Below, one piece after another: positions 1 through 8,717 of a stretch of DNA of 64,000 nucleotides. The notes below the pieces were generated by a model. It ran no database searches and was not told where the DNA came from. It saw nothing but the letters and a program-made list of their open reading frames with translations. This DNA is from Adhaeribacter aerolatus (GTDB lineage Bacteria > Bacteroidota > Bacteroidia > Cytophagales > Hymenobacteraceae), in contig NZ_BJYS01000014.1 of NCBI RefSeq assembly GCF_007991635.1, positions 62,001 to 126,000 of the forward strand, written 5' to 3'. Each line of letters begins with the position of its first letter. Positions within the stretch are counted from its first letter, which is position 1. A program made the translations under genes and the position numbers.

Positions 1-1278
1 GGCCGCTATTTGCTTATTTCAAGTTCCCGGCCCGGCACCCGGCCCGCCAACCTGCAGGGTATCTGGAACGATTTACTCACGCCGCCCTGGGGCAGTAAAT
101 ATACCACCAACATCAACGCCGAAATGAATTACTGGCCGGCCGAAGCCCTGAACTTATCGCCGATGCACGAGCCTTTGTTCGGGATGATTGCGGAGCTGGC
201 TGAGGCCGGAAGGCAAACCGCTAAAGTGCATTACAATGCGCCCGGTTGGGTTTTACACCACAACACCGATTTGTGGCGGGGCACGGCTCCTATCAATGCT
301 TCTAATCACGGCATTTGGGTTACCGGCGGGGCCTGGCTCAGTCAGCATTTATGGGAGCGCTATTTATATACCCAGGATCAGAAATTTCTGAAGCAGGAAG
401 CTTACCCCATTATGAAAGAGGCGGCCCGTTTTTTCAATAATTTCCTGGTAAAAGACCCGAAAACCGGCTGGCTCATCAGCACGCCTTCCAATTCCCCGGA
501 ACAAGGCGGCCTGGTAGCCGGACCTACCATGGATCACCAGCTAATTCGGGCGCTTTTCCAGAGCACCATCCAGGCCAGCGAGTTACTGAAAACGGATAAA
601 AGCCTGCGGGATTCTTTAAAAACGAAATACGGCCAGATTGCGCCTAACCAAATCGGGAAGCACGGGCAATTGCAGGAGTGGCTCGAAGATGTAGATGACC
701 CTAAAAATAAGCACCGCCACGTATCGCACCTCTGGGGCGTGCACCCGGGTAACGAAATAAATTGGGATAAAACACCCGAGTTAATGATAGCGGCCCGCCA
801 GTCGTTAATATTCCGGGGCGATGAAGGCACCGGCTGGAGCCTGGCCTGGAAAATAAATTTTTGGGCCCGGTTTAAAGACGGCGATCATGCCGACAAAATG
901 GTAAAAATGCTTATTAGCCCGGCGGCCAAAGGCGGTGGCTCCTACGTGAATTTATTCGATGCTCACCCGCCTTTCCAGATCGACGGCAATTTTGGGGGTG
1001 CGGCCGGCATTGGGGAAATGCTGGTGCAAAGCCACACCGGTCTCATCGATATATTGCCGGCTTTACCCTCCGAATTGCCCACCGGCGAAATAAACGGCAT
1101 CTGTGCCCGTGGCGGTTTCGACCTGAACCTAAAGTGGAATAACGGGAAACTACAGGCCTTGGAAGTGCTCTCCAAAGCCGGCACACCTTGCCAGCTTCGT
1201 TACGGCGACAAAACCATCAGCTTTAAAACGAAAAAAGGCCAACGGTATAAACTGGATGCCAACCTGAAACGAATCTAA
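1..1278 (+). CDS. GH95 glycosidase, C-terminal part (5' end outside window)
   Basis: This is the C-terminal part of a glycoside hydrolase family 95 enzyme, which removes terminal alpha-L-fucose or alpha-L-galactose. The frame is open to base 1 and reads [13 protein letters not shown] before the first possible internal start, so the gene begins upstream. About 425 residues are visible; full members are usually near 800. Family signatures are present: the [12 protein letters not shown] stretch (about nt 112-147), whose two Asn residues belong to the catalytic centre, and [11 protein letters not shown] (about nt 967-1000), which holds the Asp that polarises the catalytic Asn. The (alpha/alpha)6 barrel and a short C-terminal beta domain are retained. 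Any export signal lies outside the window. An esterase gene follows after 92 bp. Alpha-L-galactosidase activity is known in GH95 and would suit RG-II side chain A, but fucosidase is equally possible. Confidence 0.9.
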   Translation, partial: GRYLLISSSRPGTRPANLQGIWNDLLTPPWGSKYTTNINAEMNYWPAEALNLSPMHEPLFGMIAELAEAGRQTAKVHYNAPGWVLHHNTDLWRGTAPINASNHGIWVTGGAWLSQHLWERYLYTQDQKFLKQEAYPIMKEAARFFNNFLVKDPKTGWLISTPSNSPEQGGLVAGPTMDHQLIRALFQSTIQASELLKTDKSLRDSLKTKYGQIAPNQIGKHGQLQEWLEDVDDPKNKHRHVSHLWGVHPGNEINWDKTPELMIAARQSLIFRGDEGTGWSLAWKINFWARFKDGDHADKMVKMLISPAAKGGGSYVNLFDAHPPFQIDGNFGGAAGIGEMLVQSHTGLIDILPALPSELPTGEINGICARGGFDLNLKWNNGKLQALEVLSKAGTPCQLRYGDKTISFKTKKGQRYKLDANLKRI

Positions 1279-1370
1279 AATCAAGAAAAATGATTGAAAG
1301 CACTCGGCTTTGAGATTTAGAGGGAATAAAATATTGCCTCTAAAAATTTAAGCTGTCACCAATAACAGAC

Positions 1371-2582
1371 ATGAAAAGAACCTCTAAAATATGTTTCGGT
1401 TGGGCTTTTTGGGCAGCTAATCTCCTGCTTAGTTCCGATTTAAAGGCCCAGGCTTTTGACCAATCGCTGCTGTGCCAGGGGCGCTATTACACCGAAACCG
1501 AAGGGAAAGCGGCGCTGGAAAAGTTTGCGGCTACTTACGCCAACCGAAAAGGCTGGGAGAAAAGAGCCGACCGCATTCGCCAGGGCATTTGGGAAGGAGC
1601 TAATCTGGAAGGCCTGCCTACCAATATCCCGTTAAAGCCAATCATCCACAGCAAACGTACTTACGATGGGTACACCGTCGAAAATATTGCCTTCGAAAGT
1701 TTACCCGGCTTCTTTGTAACCGGCAATTTATACCGGCCATTGGAGCCGCAAAAATCTTACGCCGCCATATTATCGCCCCACGGCCACGGTACTAATCCGC
1801 GCTTCAGCGAAGATATGCAGAAGCGTTGTGCTACCCTCGCCCGCATGGGCGCTATCGTACTGGCTTACGACATGGTAGGTACCGGCGATTCGGACCAAAC
1901 CATTCATAAACATCCGTATGCACTGCAACTGCAAACCCACAACAGCCGCCGGGCCATCGACTTCCTGCTTTCTTTGCCCAACGTAGACCCGAAACGGATT
2001 GGCGTAACCGGCGAATCAGGCGGCGGCACCCAGACCTTTTTACTAACGGCTTTAGATAAAAGAATCTCGGTTTCGGTGCCGGTGGTAATGGTATCGGCTT
2101 ACCATTTTGGTGGTTGTGTGTGCGAGAGCGGCATGCCGATCCATAAAAGCCCCAACCACCAAACCAGCAACGTAGAAATTGCCGCCTTGGCTGCCCCGCG
2201 CCCCATGCTGCTTGTATCGGATGGTAAAGACTGGACAAGCAACACCCCGGAAGTAGAGTACCCTTATATCCGCAACGTGTACCGCTTGTACGGCAAAGAG
2301 AAATTGGTGCAAAACCATCATCTTCCCACCGAAGGCCATAATTACGGCATTAACAAACGCAAAGGCGTTTACCCGTTCCTGGCACAGCACCTGAAACTTT
2401 CCTCAGCCAAAATAACCAATGCGCAAGGCGAAATTGATGAAAGCTTTGTAACCGTAGAAAAACCGGAAGTACTGCGGGTATTTAATGCGGAGCATACCCG
2501 GCCAGCTTACGCCGTGATGGGCGACGAATCGGTAACCAAACTCCTGCAGTCTTACGCAAAAACGGCCTCTACCAAAAAGTAA
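1371..2582 (+). CDS. Secreted alpha/beta-hydrolase, acetyl-esterase-like
   Basis: The product is a 403-residue alpha/beta-hydrolase of the acetylxylan-esterase/dienelactone-hydrolase-like group. Residues 1-27 form a Sec signal ending in LKAQA. The catalytic triad can be read: Ser216 in GESGGG, an Asp at 284 or 287 in SDGKD, and His323 in EGHNYG. An oxyanion-type SPHGHG motif lies near residue 134. Family members deacetylate or otherwise de-esterify plant polysaccharides, and substrate cannot be set from sequence. It lies 92 bp after the GH95 gene and 36 bp before the alcohol dehydrogenase, so it may head the same transcript. Its export separates it from the cytoplasmic enzymes that follow; it probably removes acyl groups that block the glycosidases. 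Confidence 0.82.
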   Translation: MKRTSKICFGWAFWAANLLLSSDLKAQAFDQSLLCQGRYYTETEGKAALEKFAATYANRKGWEKRADRIRQGIWEGANLEGLPTNIPLKPIIHSKRTYDGYTVENIAFESLPGFFVTGNLYRPLEPQKSYAAILSPHGHGTNPRFSEDMQKRCATLARMGAIVLAYDMVGTGDSDQTIHKHPYALQLQTHNSRRAIDFLLSLPNVDPKRIGVTGESGGGTQTFLLTALDKRISVSVPVVMVSAYHFGGCVCESGMPIHKSPNHQTSNVEIAALAAPRPMLLVSDGKDWTSNTPEVEYPYIRNVYRLYGKEKLVQNHHLPTEGHNYGINKRKGVYPFLAQHLKLSSAKITNAQGEIDESFVTVEKPEVLRVFNAEHTRPAYAVMGDESVTKLLQSYAKTASTKK

Positions 2583-2618
2583 CCCTCCTGACGGAACAAC
2601 CCAAAAGAAATAAAATAC

Positions 2619-3776
2619 ATGACGACTGCTACGCTGCCATTATCTATCCACTTTCCCGGAAAATTGGTTTTTGGTAATGGCTCACTGAATAATCTGGCTG
2701 AAGAAATAACAAAATTTAAACTGCCCAGGGTTTTCCTGTTAACTATCGAACCCTTGGTTCCGAAACTTCAGGGCCTTATCAGCAGTCTCGAAAGCCAAGG
2801 TATAAGCGTAGCCGTAGATACTTCTATTGTGCAGGAGCCCTCTTTTGCTGATTTTAATATTTTGCTGCAGGAAGCAGGCCGGCATAAACCGGATGTGGTA
2901 GTGGGAATCGGCGGCGGCAGTGTACTGGATGTAGCCAAACTGGTAGCCGCCCAGCTCGATAATACCCAAACCTTAGCCGAAATAGTAGGAATAGGTTTGC
3001 TAAAAGGAAGAAGCAAAAAATTAATTTGTATGCCGGCTACCTCCGGCACGGGCAGCGAGGTATCGCCCAACGCGATTCTGATAGATGATGCGGATAACCA
3101 GAAAAAAGGTATTATTAGCTCTTACCTCGTGCCCGATGTGGTATACGTAGACCCATTACTGACCATGAGTGTGCCGCCACAGATTACGGCCGCCACCGGC
3201 CTGGACGCCCTAACCCATTGCCTGGAAGCCTACACGAATAAATTTGCCCAGCCTTTTATTGATATGTACGCCTACGAAGGCATGCGCCTGATTGCCGCCC
3301 ACCTCGAACAAGCCGTGCAGGATGGCTCCAACAAAGAAGCTCGGTCGCAAGTGGCAATGGGTAGTTTGTTGGGTGGTTTTTGCTTAGGTCCGGTTAATAC
3401 CGCTGGTGTGCATGCCCTCTCCTACCCATTAGGCAGTACTTTTCACCTGCCGCATGGTCTTTCTAATGCGTTGTTGCTGCCCTTTGTGATGGAATTTAAT
3501 TTGTCGGCCGCTCCCCAACGCTATGCCGATGTGGCACGGGCTTTGGGCTGCCCGCCGGGTAGAACCGATGAAGAAACTGCGCAAAAAGGAATCGAAAAAA
3601 TCCGGCACCTGATAAAAGCATGCGGCATTCCGGCCCGGCTCCGGGAAGTAAATATTCCCGAAACCGCCATTCCGGAAATGGCCACCGATGCCCTTAAAAT
3701 TACCCGCTTACTTAAAAATAATCCCCGGCCTATCACTTTAGAAGATGCCATTAATATTTACCAAGCCGCTTATTAA
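2619..3776 (+). CDS. Iron-containing alcohol dehydrogenase
   Basis: This is a group III (Fe-ADH) NAD(P)-dependent alcohol/aldehyde oxidoreductase of 385 residues, cytoplasmic with no signal peptide. The nucleotide-binding GGGSVLD motif is at about residues 98-104, with PATSGTGSE at 139-147. Metal ligands follow the FucO pattern: Asp196, His200 (GLDALTH), His265 (GVHALSYPLG) and His279 (HLPHGLSN). It begins a tightly packed set: the DapA-type gene starts 6 bp after its stop, and the next two genes overlap. In this context the likely role is reducing an aldehyde produced by the neighbouring aldolase, for example a C4 semialdehyde acid to a tetronate. That is inference; lactaldehyde or 4-hydroxybutyrate-type reactions are alternatives. 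Confidence 0.9.
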   Translation: MTTATLPLSIHFPGKLVFGNGSLNNLAEEITKFKLPRVFLLTIEPLVPKLQGLISSLESQGISVAVDTSIVQEPSFADFNILLQEAGRHKPDVVVGIGGGSVLDVAKLVAAQLDNTQTLAEIVGIGLLKGRSKKLICMPATSGTGSEVSPNAILIDDADNQKKGIISSYLVPDVVYVDPLLTMSVPPQITAATGLDALTHCLEAYTNKFAQPFIDMYAYEGMRLIAAHLEQAVQDGSNKEARSQVAMGSLLGGFCLGPVNTAGVHALSYPLGSTFHLPHGLSNALLLPFVMEFNLSAAPQRYADVARALGCPPGRTDEETAQKGIEKIRHLIKACGIPARLREVNIPETAIPEMATDALKITRLLKNNPRPITLEDAINIYQAAY

Positions 3777-3782
3777 ACACAG

Positions 3783-4724
3783 ATGAAACAGCATAAAAAA
3801 TACCAGGGAATAGTCGTCCCAACGGTTACCCCACTGCGAGAAAATTACCAACTGGACCACGAGGCGGTAGAAAAAATATTTAAACATCTTCGCCGGAACC
3901 AAGCAATGCCTTTTATTTTAGGTACCACCGGGGAAGCGGCTTCCTTGCCTTTAAACTTGAAAAAGGAATTTATTCAACTGGCCGGTAAACTTAAACAACC
4001 GGGCAGTGTGCTGTACGGCGGCATTGCCTCTAACTGTCTGACCGAATCGGTGGAACTGGCAAAATATTGCTTTGACGCCGGCGTAGATGTGGTGGCCGCC
4101 CACCTTCCCTCCTATTACCCGCTGACGGAGAACCAGGTAAAGAAATATTTTGAGCAACTGGCCGACCAGGTTCCTGGACCATTAATTATATATAATATTC
4201 CGGCTACTACGCATTATTCCATTCCACTGCAATTAATTGAGGAATTAAGTTACCACGAGAAAATTGTGGGCACGAAAGATTCGGAACGCAGCGAAGAACG
4301 TTTGCGGGAATCATTGGCGTTGTGGGCGCACCGTGAAGATTTCAGCCATTTTTTAGGTTGGGCCGCTCAATCCGCGGAGGCCTTGTTTAACGGCAGCGAC
4401 GGTCTAATACCCAGTACCGGCAATCTGCACCCGGGCTTGTACCACCAAATGGTACTGGCCGTAAAGGCCGGAAACCGGGAAACAGCTTTTGCGCTCCAGA
4501 AGCTTTCGGACCGGCTGGGCAATCTTTACCAGGCTGGCCGCACCCTCGGCGAATCTTTATGGGCCCTGAAAGCGCTAATGCAGGAAGTAAACCTTTGCCA
4601 ACCCCACATGATGCCCCCGCTTCAATCTTTACCGGAGCCGGAAGCTGAGCAGTTACGACAGAATTTTTACGCCCTATTAAACGAAGAAGAAATTAATCTC
4701 CAAGAACTCCAAGTACATGTCTAA
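3783..4724 (+). CDS. DapA/NAL-family aldolase
   Basis: This class I aldolase of the dihydrodipicolinate synthase/N-acetylneuraminate lyase family has 313 residues. The TIM-barrel signatures are clear: GTTGE at 47-51 (pyruvate carboxylate binding), Tyr137 in IIYNIP, and Schiff-base Lys165 in VGTKDSE. The family condenses or cleaves 2-keto acids with pyruvate as the common partner. Lysine biosynthesis is unlikely because the gene sits between an Fe-ADH and a PdxA2/DUF1537 pair, all catabolic. Its 3' end overlaps the next start by 8 bp, implying translational coupling. The most economical role is retro-aldol cleavage of a 2-keto-3-deoxy sugar acid into pyruvate and an aldehyde acid. Which acid is not shown by sequence; Dha is proposed in the findings. 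Confidence 0.9.
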   Translation: MKQHKKYQGIVVPTVTPLRENYQLDHEAVEKIFKHLRRNQAMPFILGTTGEAASLPLNLKKEFIQLAGKLKQPGSVLYGGIASNCLTESVELAKYCFDAGVDVVAAHLPSYYPLTENQVKKYFEQLADQVPGPLIIYNIPATTHYSIPLQLIEELSYHEKIVGTKDSERSEERLRESLALWAHREDFSHFLGWAAQSAEALFNGSDGLIPSTGNLHPGLYHQMVLAVKAGNRETAFALQKLSDRLGNLYQAGRTLGESLWALKALMQEVNLCQPHMMPPLQSLPEPEAEQLRQNFYALLNEEEINLQELQVHV

Positions 4725-5772
4725 CAAACCTATCATCGGAATTACCATGGGCGACCCGGCCAGCATTGGGCCGGAAATTGCCATTAAAGCCCTCCTGGAC
4801 GAAAAGATTTACGCCATTTGCCGGCCCCTGCTGGTGGGCGATGCCGGTGTTTTTAACCAAACAATAAATAAACTAGGCCTTAAAGCCCAAATAAATACGG
4901 TTTCGGAAGTACAGTCAGCCAGGTTTAAATTTGGAGAGCCGGATGTACTCGACCTGCAGAATGTAAACCTGGCGCAATTAGCTTTTGGCGAAATATCGGC
5001 TATGGCGGGTAATGCCTCTTTCGAAGCTGTGAAGAAGGTGATTGACTTGGCTTTAGCCGGAGAAATAGATGCCACTGTTACCGGGCCCATCAACAAAAAA
5101 TCCATCAACGAAGCCGGCCACCACTTTGCTGGCCACACCGAAATTTACGCGCATTATACCGGAACCCGCAAATACGCGATGCTGCTGGTAGAAGAAAACA
5201 TGAAAGTAATTCACGTTTCCACGCACGTTTCACTGCGCCAGGCCTGCGACCTGGTAAAAAAAGATCGCATTCTGGAAGTGGTAGATTTGCTGCACCTGGG
5301 TATGCAACAGTTAGGCGAAACCAACCTCAAAATTGGCATTGCCGGGCTTAACCCGCACGCCGGGGATTCCGGTTTGTTCGGCACCGAAGACGACGAAGAA
5401 ATATTGCCAGCCGTGCAGGAAGCGTTGCGCCGCGGCTACGATGTAGAAGGTCCCGTACCGGCCGACACGATGTTTGCCAAAGCAGCTACCGGTTACTATG
5501 GCGGCGTAGTTGCCATGTACCACGACCAAGGCCATATTCCGTTTAAGCTCTCCGGCTTTAAGTGGAACGCCCAGAAAAAACAAATGGACAGCGTTAAGGG
5601 CGTAAATATTACCATGGGCCTGCCCATTATCCGAACCTCAGTAGACCACGGAACTGCTTTTGAAATTGCCGGTAAAGGCGTAGCCAGTCCGGATGCCATG
5701 GTGCTGGCCATCGAATCAGCCGTGCAGTTAGCCCGCCATAAAGTACTGCAAGCCGCTCCCGTATCCGAATGA
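4717..5772 (+). CDS. pdxA2: PdxA2-type 4-phospho-tetronate dehydrogenase
   Basis: This is a PdxA-superfamily metal-dependent oxidative decarboxylase of 351 residues. It shows GDPASIGPE at 12-20 and three metal-binding His at 170 (STHVSLR), 214 (LNPHAGD) and 269 (YHDQGHIP). PdxA itself acts in pyridoxal phosphate synthesis. PdxA2 paralogues next to DUF1537 kinases oxidise 4-phospho-D-threonate or 4-phospho-D-erythronate with NAD+, giving dihydroxyacetone phosphate and CO2. The 8-bp overlap with the aldolase upstream and the 4-bp ATGA overlap with the DUF1537 kinase downstream put it in the catabolic class. No other pyridoxine gene is present. Residues alone do not separate threonate from erythronate use. 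Confidence 0.88.
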   Translation: MSNKPIIGITMGDPASIGPEIAIKALLDEKIYAICRPLLVGDAGVFNQTINKLGLKAQINTVSEVQSARFKFGEPDVLDLQNVNLAQLAFGEISAMAGNASFEAVKKVIDLALAGEIDATVTGPINKKSINEAGHHFAGHTEIYAHYTGTRKYAMLLVEENMKVIHVSTHVSLRQACDLVKKDRILEVVDLLHLGMQQLGETNLKIGIAGLNPHAGDSGLFGTEDDEEILPAVQEALRRGYDVEGPVPADTMFAKAATGYYGGVVAMYHDQGHIPFKLSGFKWNAQKKQMDSVKGVNITMGLPIIRTSVDHGTAFEIAGKGVASPDAMVLAIESAVQLARHKVLQAAPVSE

Positions 5773-6929
5773 TAGCCGTAGTAGCAGATGATTTAACGGG
5801 AGCTGCCGAATTGGGGGGAATCGGGTTGCGCTACAACCTGAAGGTAGAAATCTGTACCCAGGTAAATGCCCAAACAAAGGCCGACCTGTTAATTATTTCT
5901 ACCGATTCCCGGTCTAAAAATAAAGAGGCTGCCGAAAAGGTAACTGAGAAGGTATTTCGGGAGCTACTACTCTTAAAACCGGAACTCATATATAAAAAAA
6001 TGGATTCGGTGTTACGGGGTCATGTGCTACCCGAAATACAGGCCCAGATGCGGGCGATGAATTTCCAAAGAGCTCTGTTGGTTCCGGCTAATCCGGCTTT
6101 GGGCCGCACCATTACTAATGGCATTTATTATTTACACGGTGTTCCTATTCAGGAGACCAGTTTTTCCCAGGACCCCGAATTTCCGCTTACATCGTCGCGG
6201 GTTGTAAATATTTTGCAGTCTGGAGATGAAGTAGTACAGGTACAAAGCTATAACCAACCGCTGCCGGAAGCCAGAATCCTTGTTGGGGAAGTGAGTTCTG
6301 CCGATGATTTAAAGGGCTGGGCGCAAAGCTTAGACACTGAAACTGCTTTGGCCGGGGCTTCGGGCTTTTTTACTGCATTGTTAGAATCAAAAGGCTACCT
6401 AGCAACTGAGACTACCGTTAGTTCAACCTTAAATCCGGGAAAGCCGGCCCTATTTGTTTGCGGCAGTACTTTTGCTAAAAGTCGGGCTTTGGTTAAGGCA
6501 GTGCATGTCAGCGGTGGGCCGATAAGCTATTTGCCCCCAGAATTATTATTAGAACCCAATATTTCTGAAGCGCAGGTAAAATTGTGGGCTGATGAAATAG
6601 TCTTTTTAATTCAAACTAACAATCAGGCTATTCTGGCCATTGACCCTGATTCTACTGTTAATATATCGGTTAATGCCGTTACCCTCCGGGATATAATGGC
6701 ACAAGCAATACAAAAAGTTTTTAAGCAGATTGGATTAACAGAACTTTATTTAGAAGGCGGTTCTACGGCAGCAGCAATATTCGAGCGATTGGGTTTTAAC
6801 CAATTTTATCCGCAGCAGGAACTGGCACCCGGGGTTATCCGGATGCAGGTTGCAGGCTTGCCAAACCTGCACCTAACCCTTAAGCCCGGCAGTTACGATT
6901 GGCCACCCACCGTCTGGAACTTCAACTAA
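5769..6929 (+). CDS. DUF1537 four-carbon acid-sugar kinase (DtnK-like)
   Basis: This is an ATP-dependent kinase of the DUF1537 family, 386 residues, cytoplasmic. The N-terminal signature ADDLTGAAE is at 6-14 and YKKMDSVLRGH at 75-85; both are in the acid-sugar-binding domain. A C-terminal nucleotide-binding domain carries LEGGSTAAAI. The family phosphorylates the terminal hydroxyl of C4 acids such as D-threonate, D-erythronate or 3-oxo-tetronate. The ATGA start/stop overlap with pdxA2 places kinase and dehydrogenase in fixed ratio, the arrangement known for D-threonate/D-erythronate catabolism. Its sequence differs clearly from the second DUF1537 gene at 37403-38803, which starts YYGDDFTGSTDA, so the two are not a recent duplication and probably serve different substrates. 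Confidence 0.88.
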   Translation: MIAVVADDLTGAAELGGIGLRYNLKVEICTQVNAQTKADLLIISTDSRSKNKEAAEKVTEKVFRELLLLKPELIYKKMDSVLRGHVLPEIQAQMRAMNFQRALLVPANPALGRTITNGIYYLHGVPIQETSFSQDPEFPLTSSRVVNILQSGDEVVQVQSYNQPLPEARILVGEVSSADDLKGWAQSLDTETALAGASGFFTALLESKGYLATETTVSSTLNPGKPALFVCGSTFAKSRALVKAVHVSGGPISYLPPELLLEPNISEAQVKLWADEIVFLIQTNNQAILAIDPDSTVNISVNAVTLRDIMAQAIQKVFKQIGLTELYLEGGSTAAAIFERLGFNQFYPQQELAPGVIRMQVAGLPNLHLTLKPGSYDWPPTVWNFN

Positions 6930-6948
6930 CACCCCAACCACCACACCT

Positions 6949-8544
6949 ATGACCACCACCGCCACTTTACATTTTCTAGATTACCTCATTATTTTCCTCT
7001 TCCTGGCCGTATCGCTGTATTTTGGTTTGCGGTTTGCCCGGAAACAAAAAACTACCCAAACCTACTTTGCCGCCAACGGCAATATTCCTTCCTGGGCCAT
7101 TGGTTTATCGCTTTTAGCCACCTTAATCAGCAGTGTTACTTTTCTGGCTTATCCGGGTACCGGTTATTCCTCTAACTGGATTTTGCTAGTGCAAGGCCTG
7201 ATGGTACCCATTGTACTCCTGGGCACTATCTGGTTTATTGTGCCGCTGTACCGGCGCGTAATTGGCTTAAGCACCTACGAATATTTCGAAAAACGCTTTG
7301 GGGCATTTGCCCGGTATTACAGTTCTTTTGGCTTTGTGCTCCGCCAGTTTTCTTCTATGGGCACAGTGTTTTACCTTTTGGCACTGGCTTTAAATAACAT
7401 GATAGGGGCCAACACCCTGTTGGTGATTTCGGTAGTAGGGGCGGTAATAATTTTATTAACGTTGCTGGGGGGTATTGAAGCGGCAATCTGGCTCGATGTG
7501 CTGCAAGGTTTTATGCTGTTTGGCAGCGGCATTGTTTGTTTAAGTATTCTGGTTTTCGCGGTGGACGGCGGTCCGGCTACGGTTTGGGAGATTGCCCAGG
7601 AAAACGGACGTACTGGTTTTGGGCCGTATGACCTTGATTTTACCCGGCTTACTTTTGCGGTAATGGCCATAAACGGCGCTTTTTATGCCATTCAGAAATA
7701 CGGCACCGACCAAACTGTGGTGCAACGTTATTTAACGGCTAAAACCGATAAATCTGCAATCCGGGCTTCTTTGCTGGGCATTTTGCTTACCGTACCAATC
7801 TGGACCATGTTTATGCTGATTGGTACGGCACTCTTTGTTTATTACCAGCAACAACCTTTACCAGTCGGCATAAAAGCCGAAGCGGTTTTTCCTTATTTTA
7901 TCATGACCAAGCTGCCCGTAGGCGTGGTAGGATTACTCCTGGCTTCTATGATTTCGGCGGCAGTTTGCAGTTTAAGCGCCGATTTAAATTGCTTAGCTGC
8001 CGTTGGTGTGGAAGATTATTACAAGAAAATCAAGCCCAACCGCCCGGATAAAGAGTATCTGCTGGCCGGCAAATGGATGGTAGTAGTTTCGGGCATTGTG
8101 GCTATTTTAATTGCCTCCCTTTACTTAATGGCCGGCGACGAAGGGGTTTTGAGCATGATATTTACGCTGTACGCGATATTTTCCGGGGGGATAGTAGGTA
8201 TTTTTCTGCTGGGTCTGTTTTCGGCCCGGGCTAACCAGCAAGGGCTTAACATTGGCATCCTGGTTTGTGTGCTGTTCACCGCCTACGCTTTTCTGTCGTC
8301 CACGGAAATTGGCATCGGCGAAAATAAATCCCTGCTCCTGGACCTAGGCCCTTATAATTTTACCCATCACAAATATATGCTGGGCGTTTACAGTCACCTG
8401 ATTGTAATTGGGGTGGGTTATGTGGCCAGTTTGTTTTTCCCGAAACCAATTTTGGATAAAAATCTGCTATATAGTGGTTGGCTCGAAAACCGCCGGGCCG
8501 AAAAGAAATTAATTCGAGCAAATAAAGAAGTGGTGGTGCAATAA
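6949..8544 (+). CDS. Sodium:solute symporter (SSS family)
   Basis: This is an inner-membrane Na+-coupled transporter of the SSS/SGLT family with 531 residues and about 13 hydrophobic segments. It opens with the usual YLIIFLFLAVSLYFG helix followed by a polar RFARKQKTTQTYFAA segment. The helix-2 region with LLATLISSVTFLAYPG and the AAVCSLSADLNCLAAV stretch resemble the Na+-site helices of the family. It follows the kinase by 19 bp and closes the operon, so it most likely imports the sugar acid or a related small acid consumed by the four enzymes upstream. SSS substrates range from sugars to carboxylates, so the ligand is not assignable. A 173-bp gap then precedes the GH127 gene. Confidence 0.9.
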   Translation: MTTTATLHFLDYLIIFLFLAVSLYFGLRFARKQKTTQTYFAANGNIPSWAIGLSLLATLISSVTFLAYPGTGYSSNWILLVQGLMVPIVLLGTIWFIVPLYRRVIGLSTYEYFEKRFGAFARYYSSFGFVLRQFSSMGTVFYLLALALNNMIGANTLLVISVVGAVIILLTLLGGIEAAIWLDVLQGFMLFGSGIVCLSILVFAVDGGPATVWEIAQENGRTGFGPYDLDFTRLTFAVMAINGAFYAIQKYGTDQTVVQRYLTAKTDKSAIRASLLGILLTVPIWTMFMLIGTALFVYYQQQPLPVGIKAEAVFPYFIMTKLPVGVVGLLLASMISAAVCSLSADLNCLAAVGVEDYYKKIKPNRPDKEYLLAGKWMVVVSGIVAILIASLYLMAGDEGVLSMIFTLYAIFSGGIVGIFLLGLFSARANQQGLNIGILVCVLFTAYAFLSSTEIGIGENKSLLLDLGPYNFTHHKYMLGVYSHLIVIGVGYVASLFFPKPILDKNLLYSGWLENRRAEKKLIRANKEVVVQ

Positions 8545-8717
8545 ATTATGAAGTAGCATAACACATTAAGAACAAATTACTTCTAGCTTTATGAGCTCCT
8601 TGGAATAAAATTCATTTATTCTTTTATAAATTTAATATTTATATATAAATTAGAGGTTTAACAAAGTAATTATACTTAAACCTAATAGCCACCACTGGTA
8701 TTTAATTCTCTTCACTT

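Noticed and set aside
3783-4724. DapA as a lysine biosynthesis enzyme
   Set aside because: The operon is catabolic and includes a transporter; the family covers many pyruvate-dependent aldolases.
4717-5772. PdxA as a vitamin B6 biosynthesis gene
   Set aside because: Overlaps with an aldolase and a DUF1537 kinase, with no other pyridoxine gene nearby; this is the known context of catabolic PdxA2.
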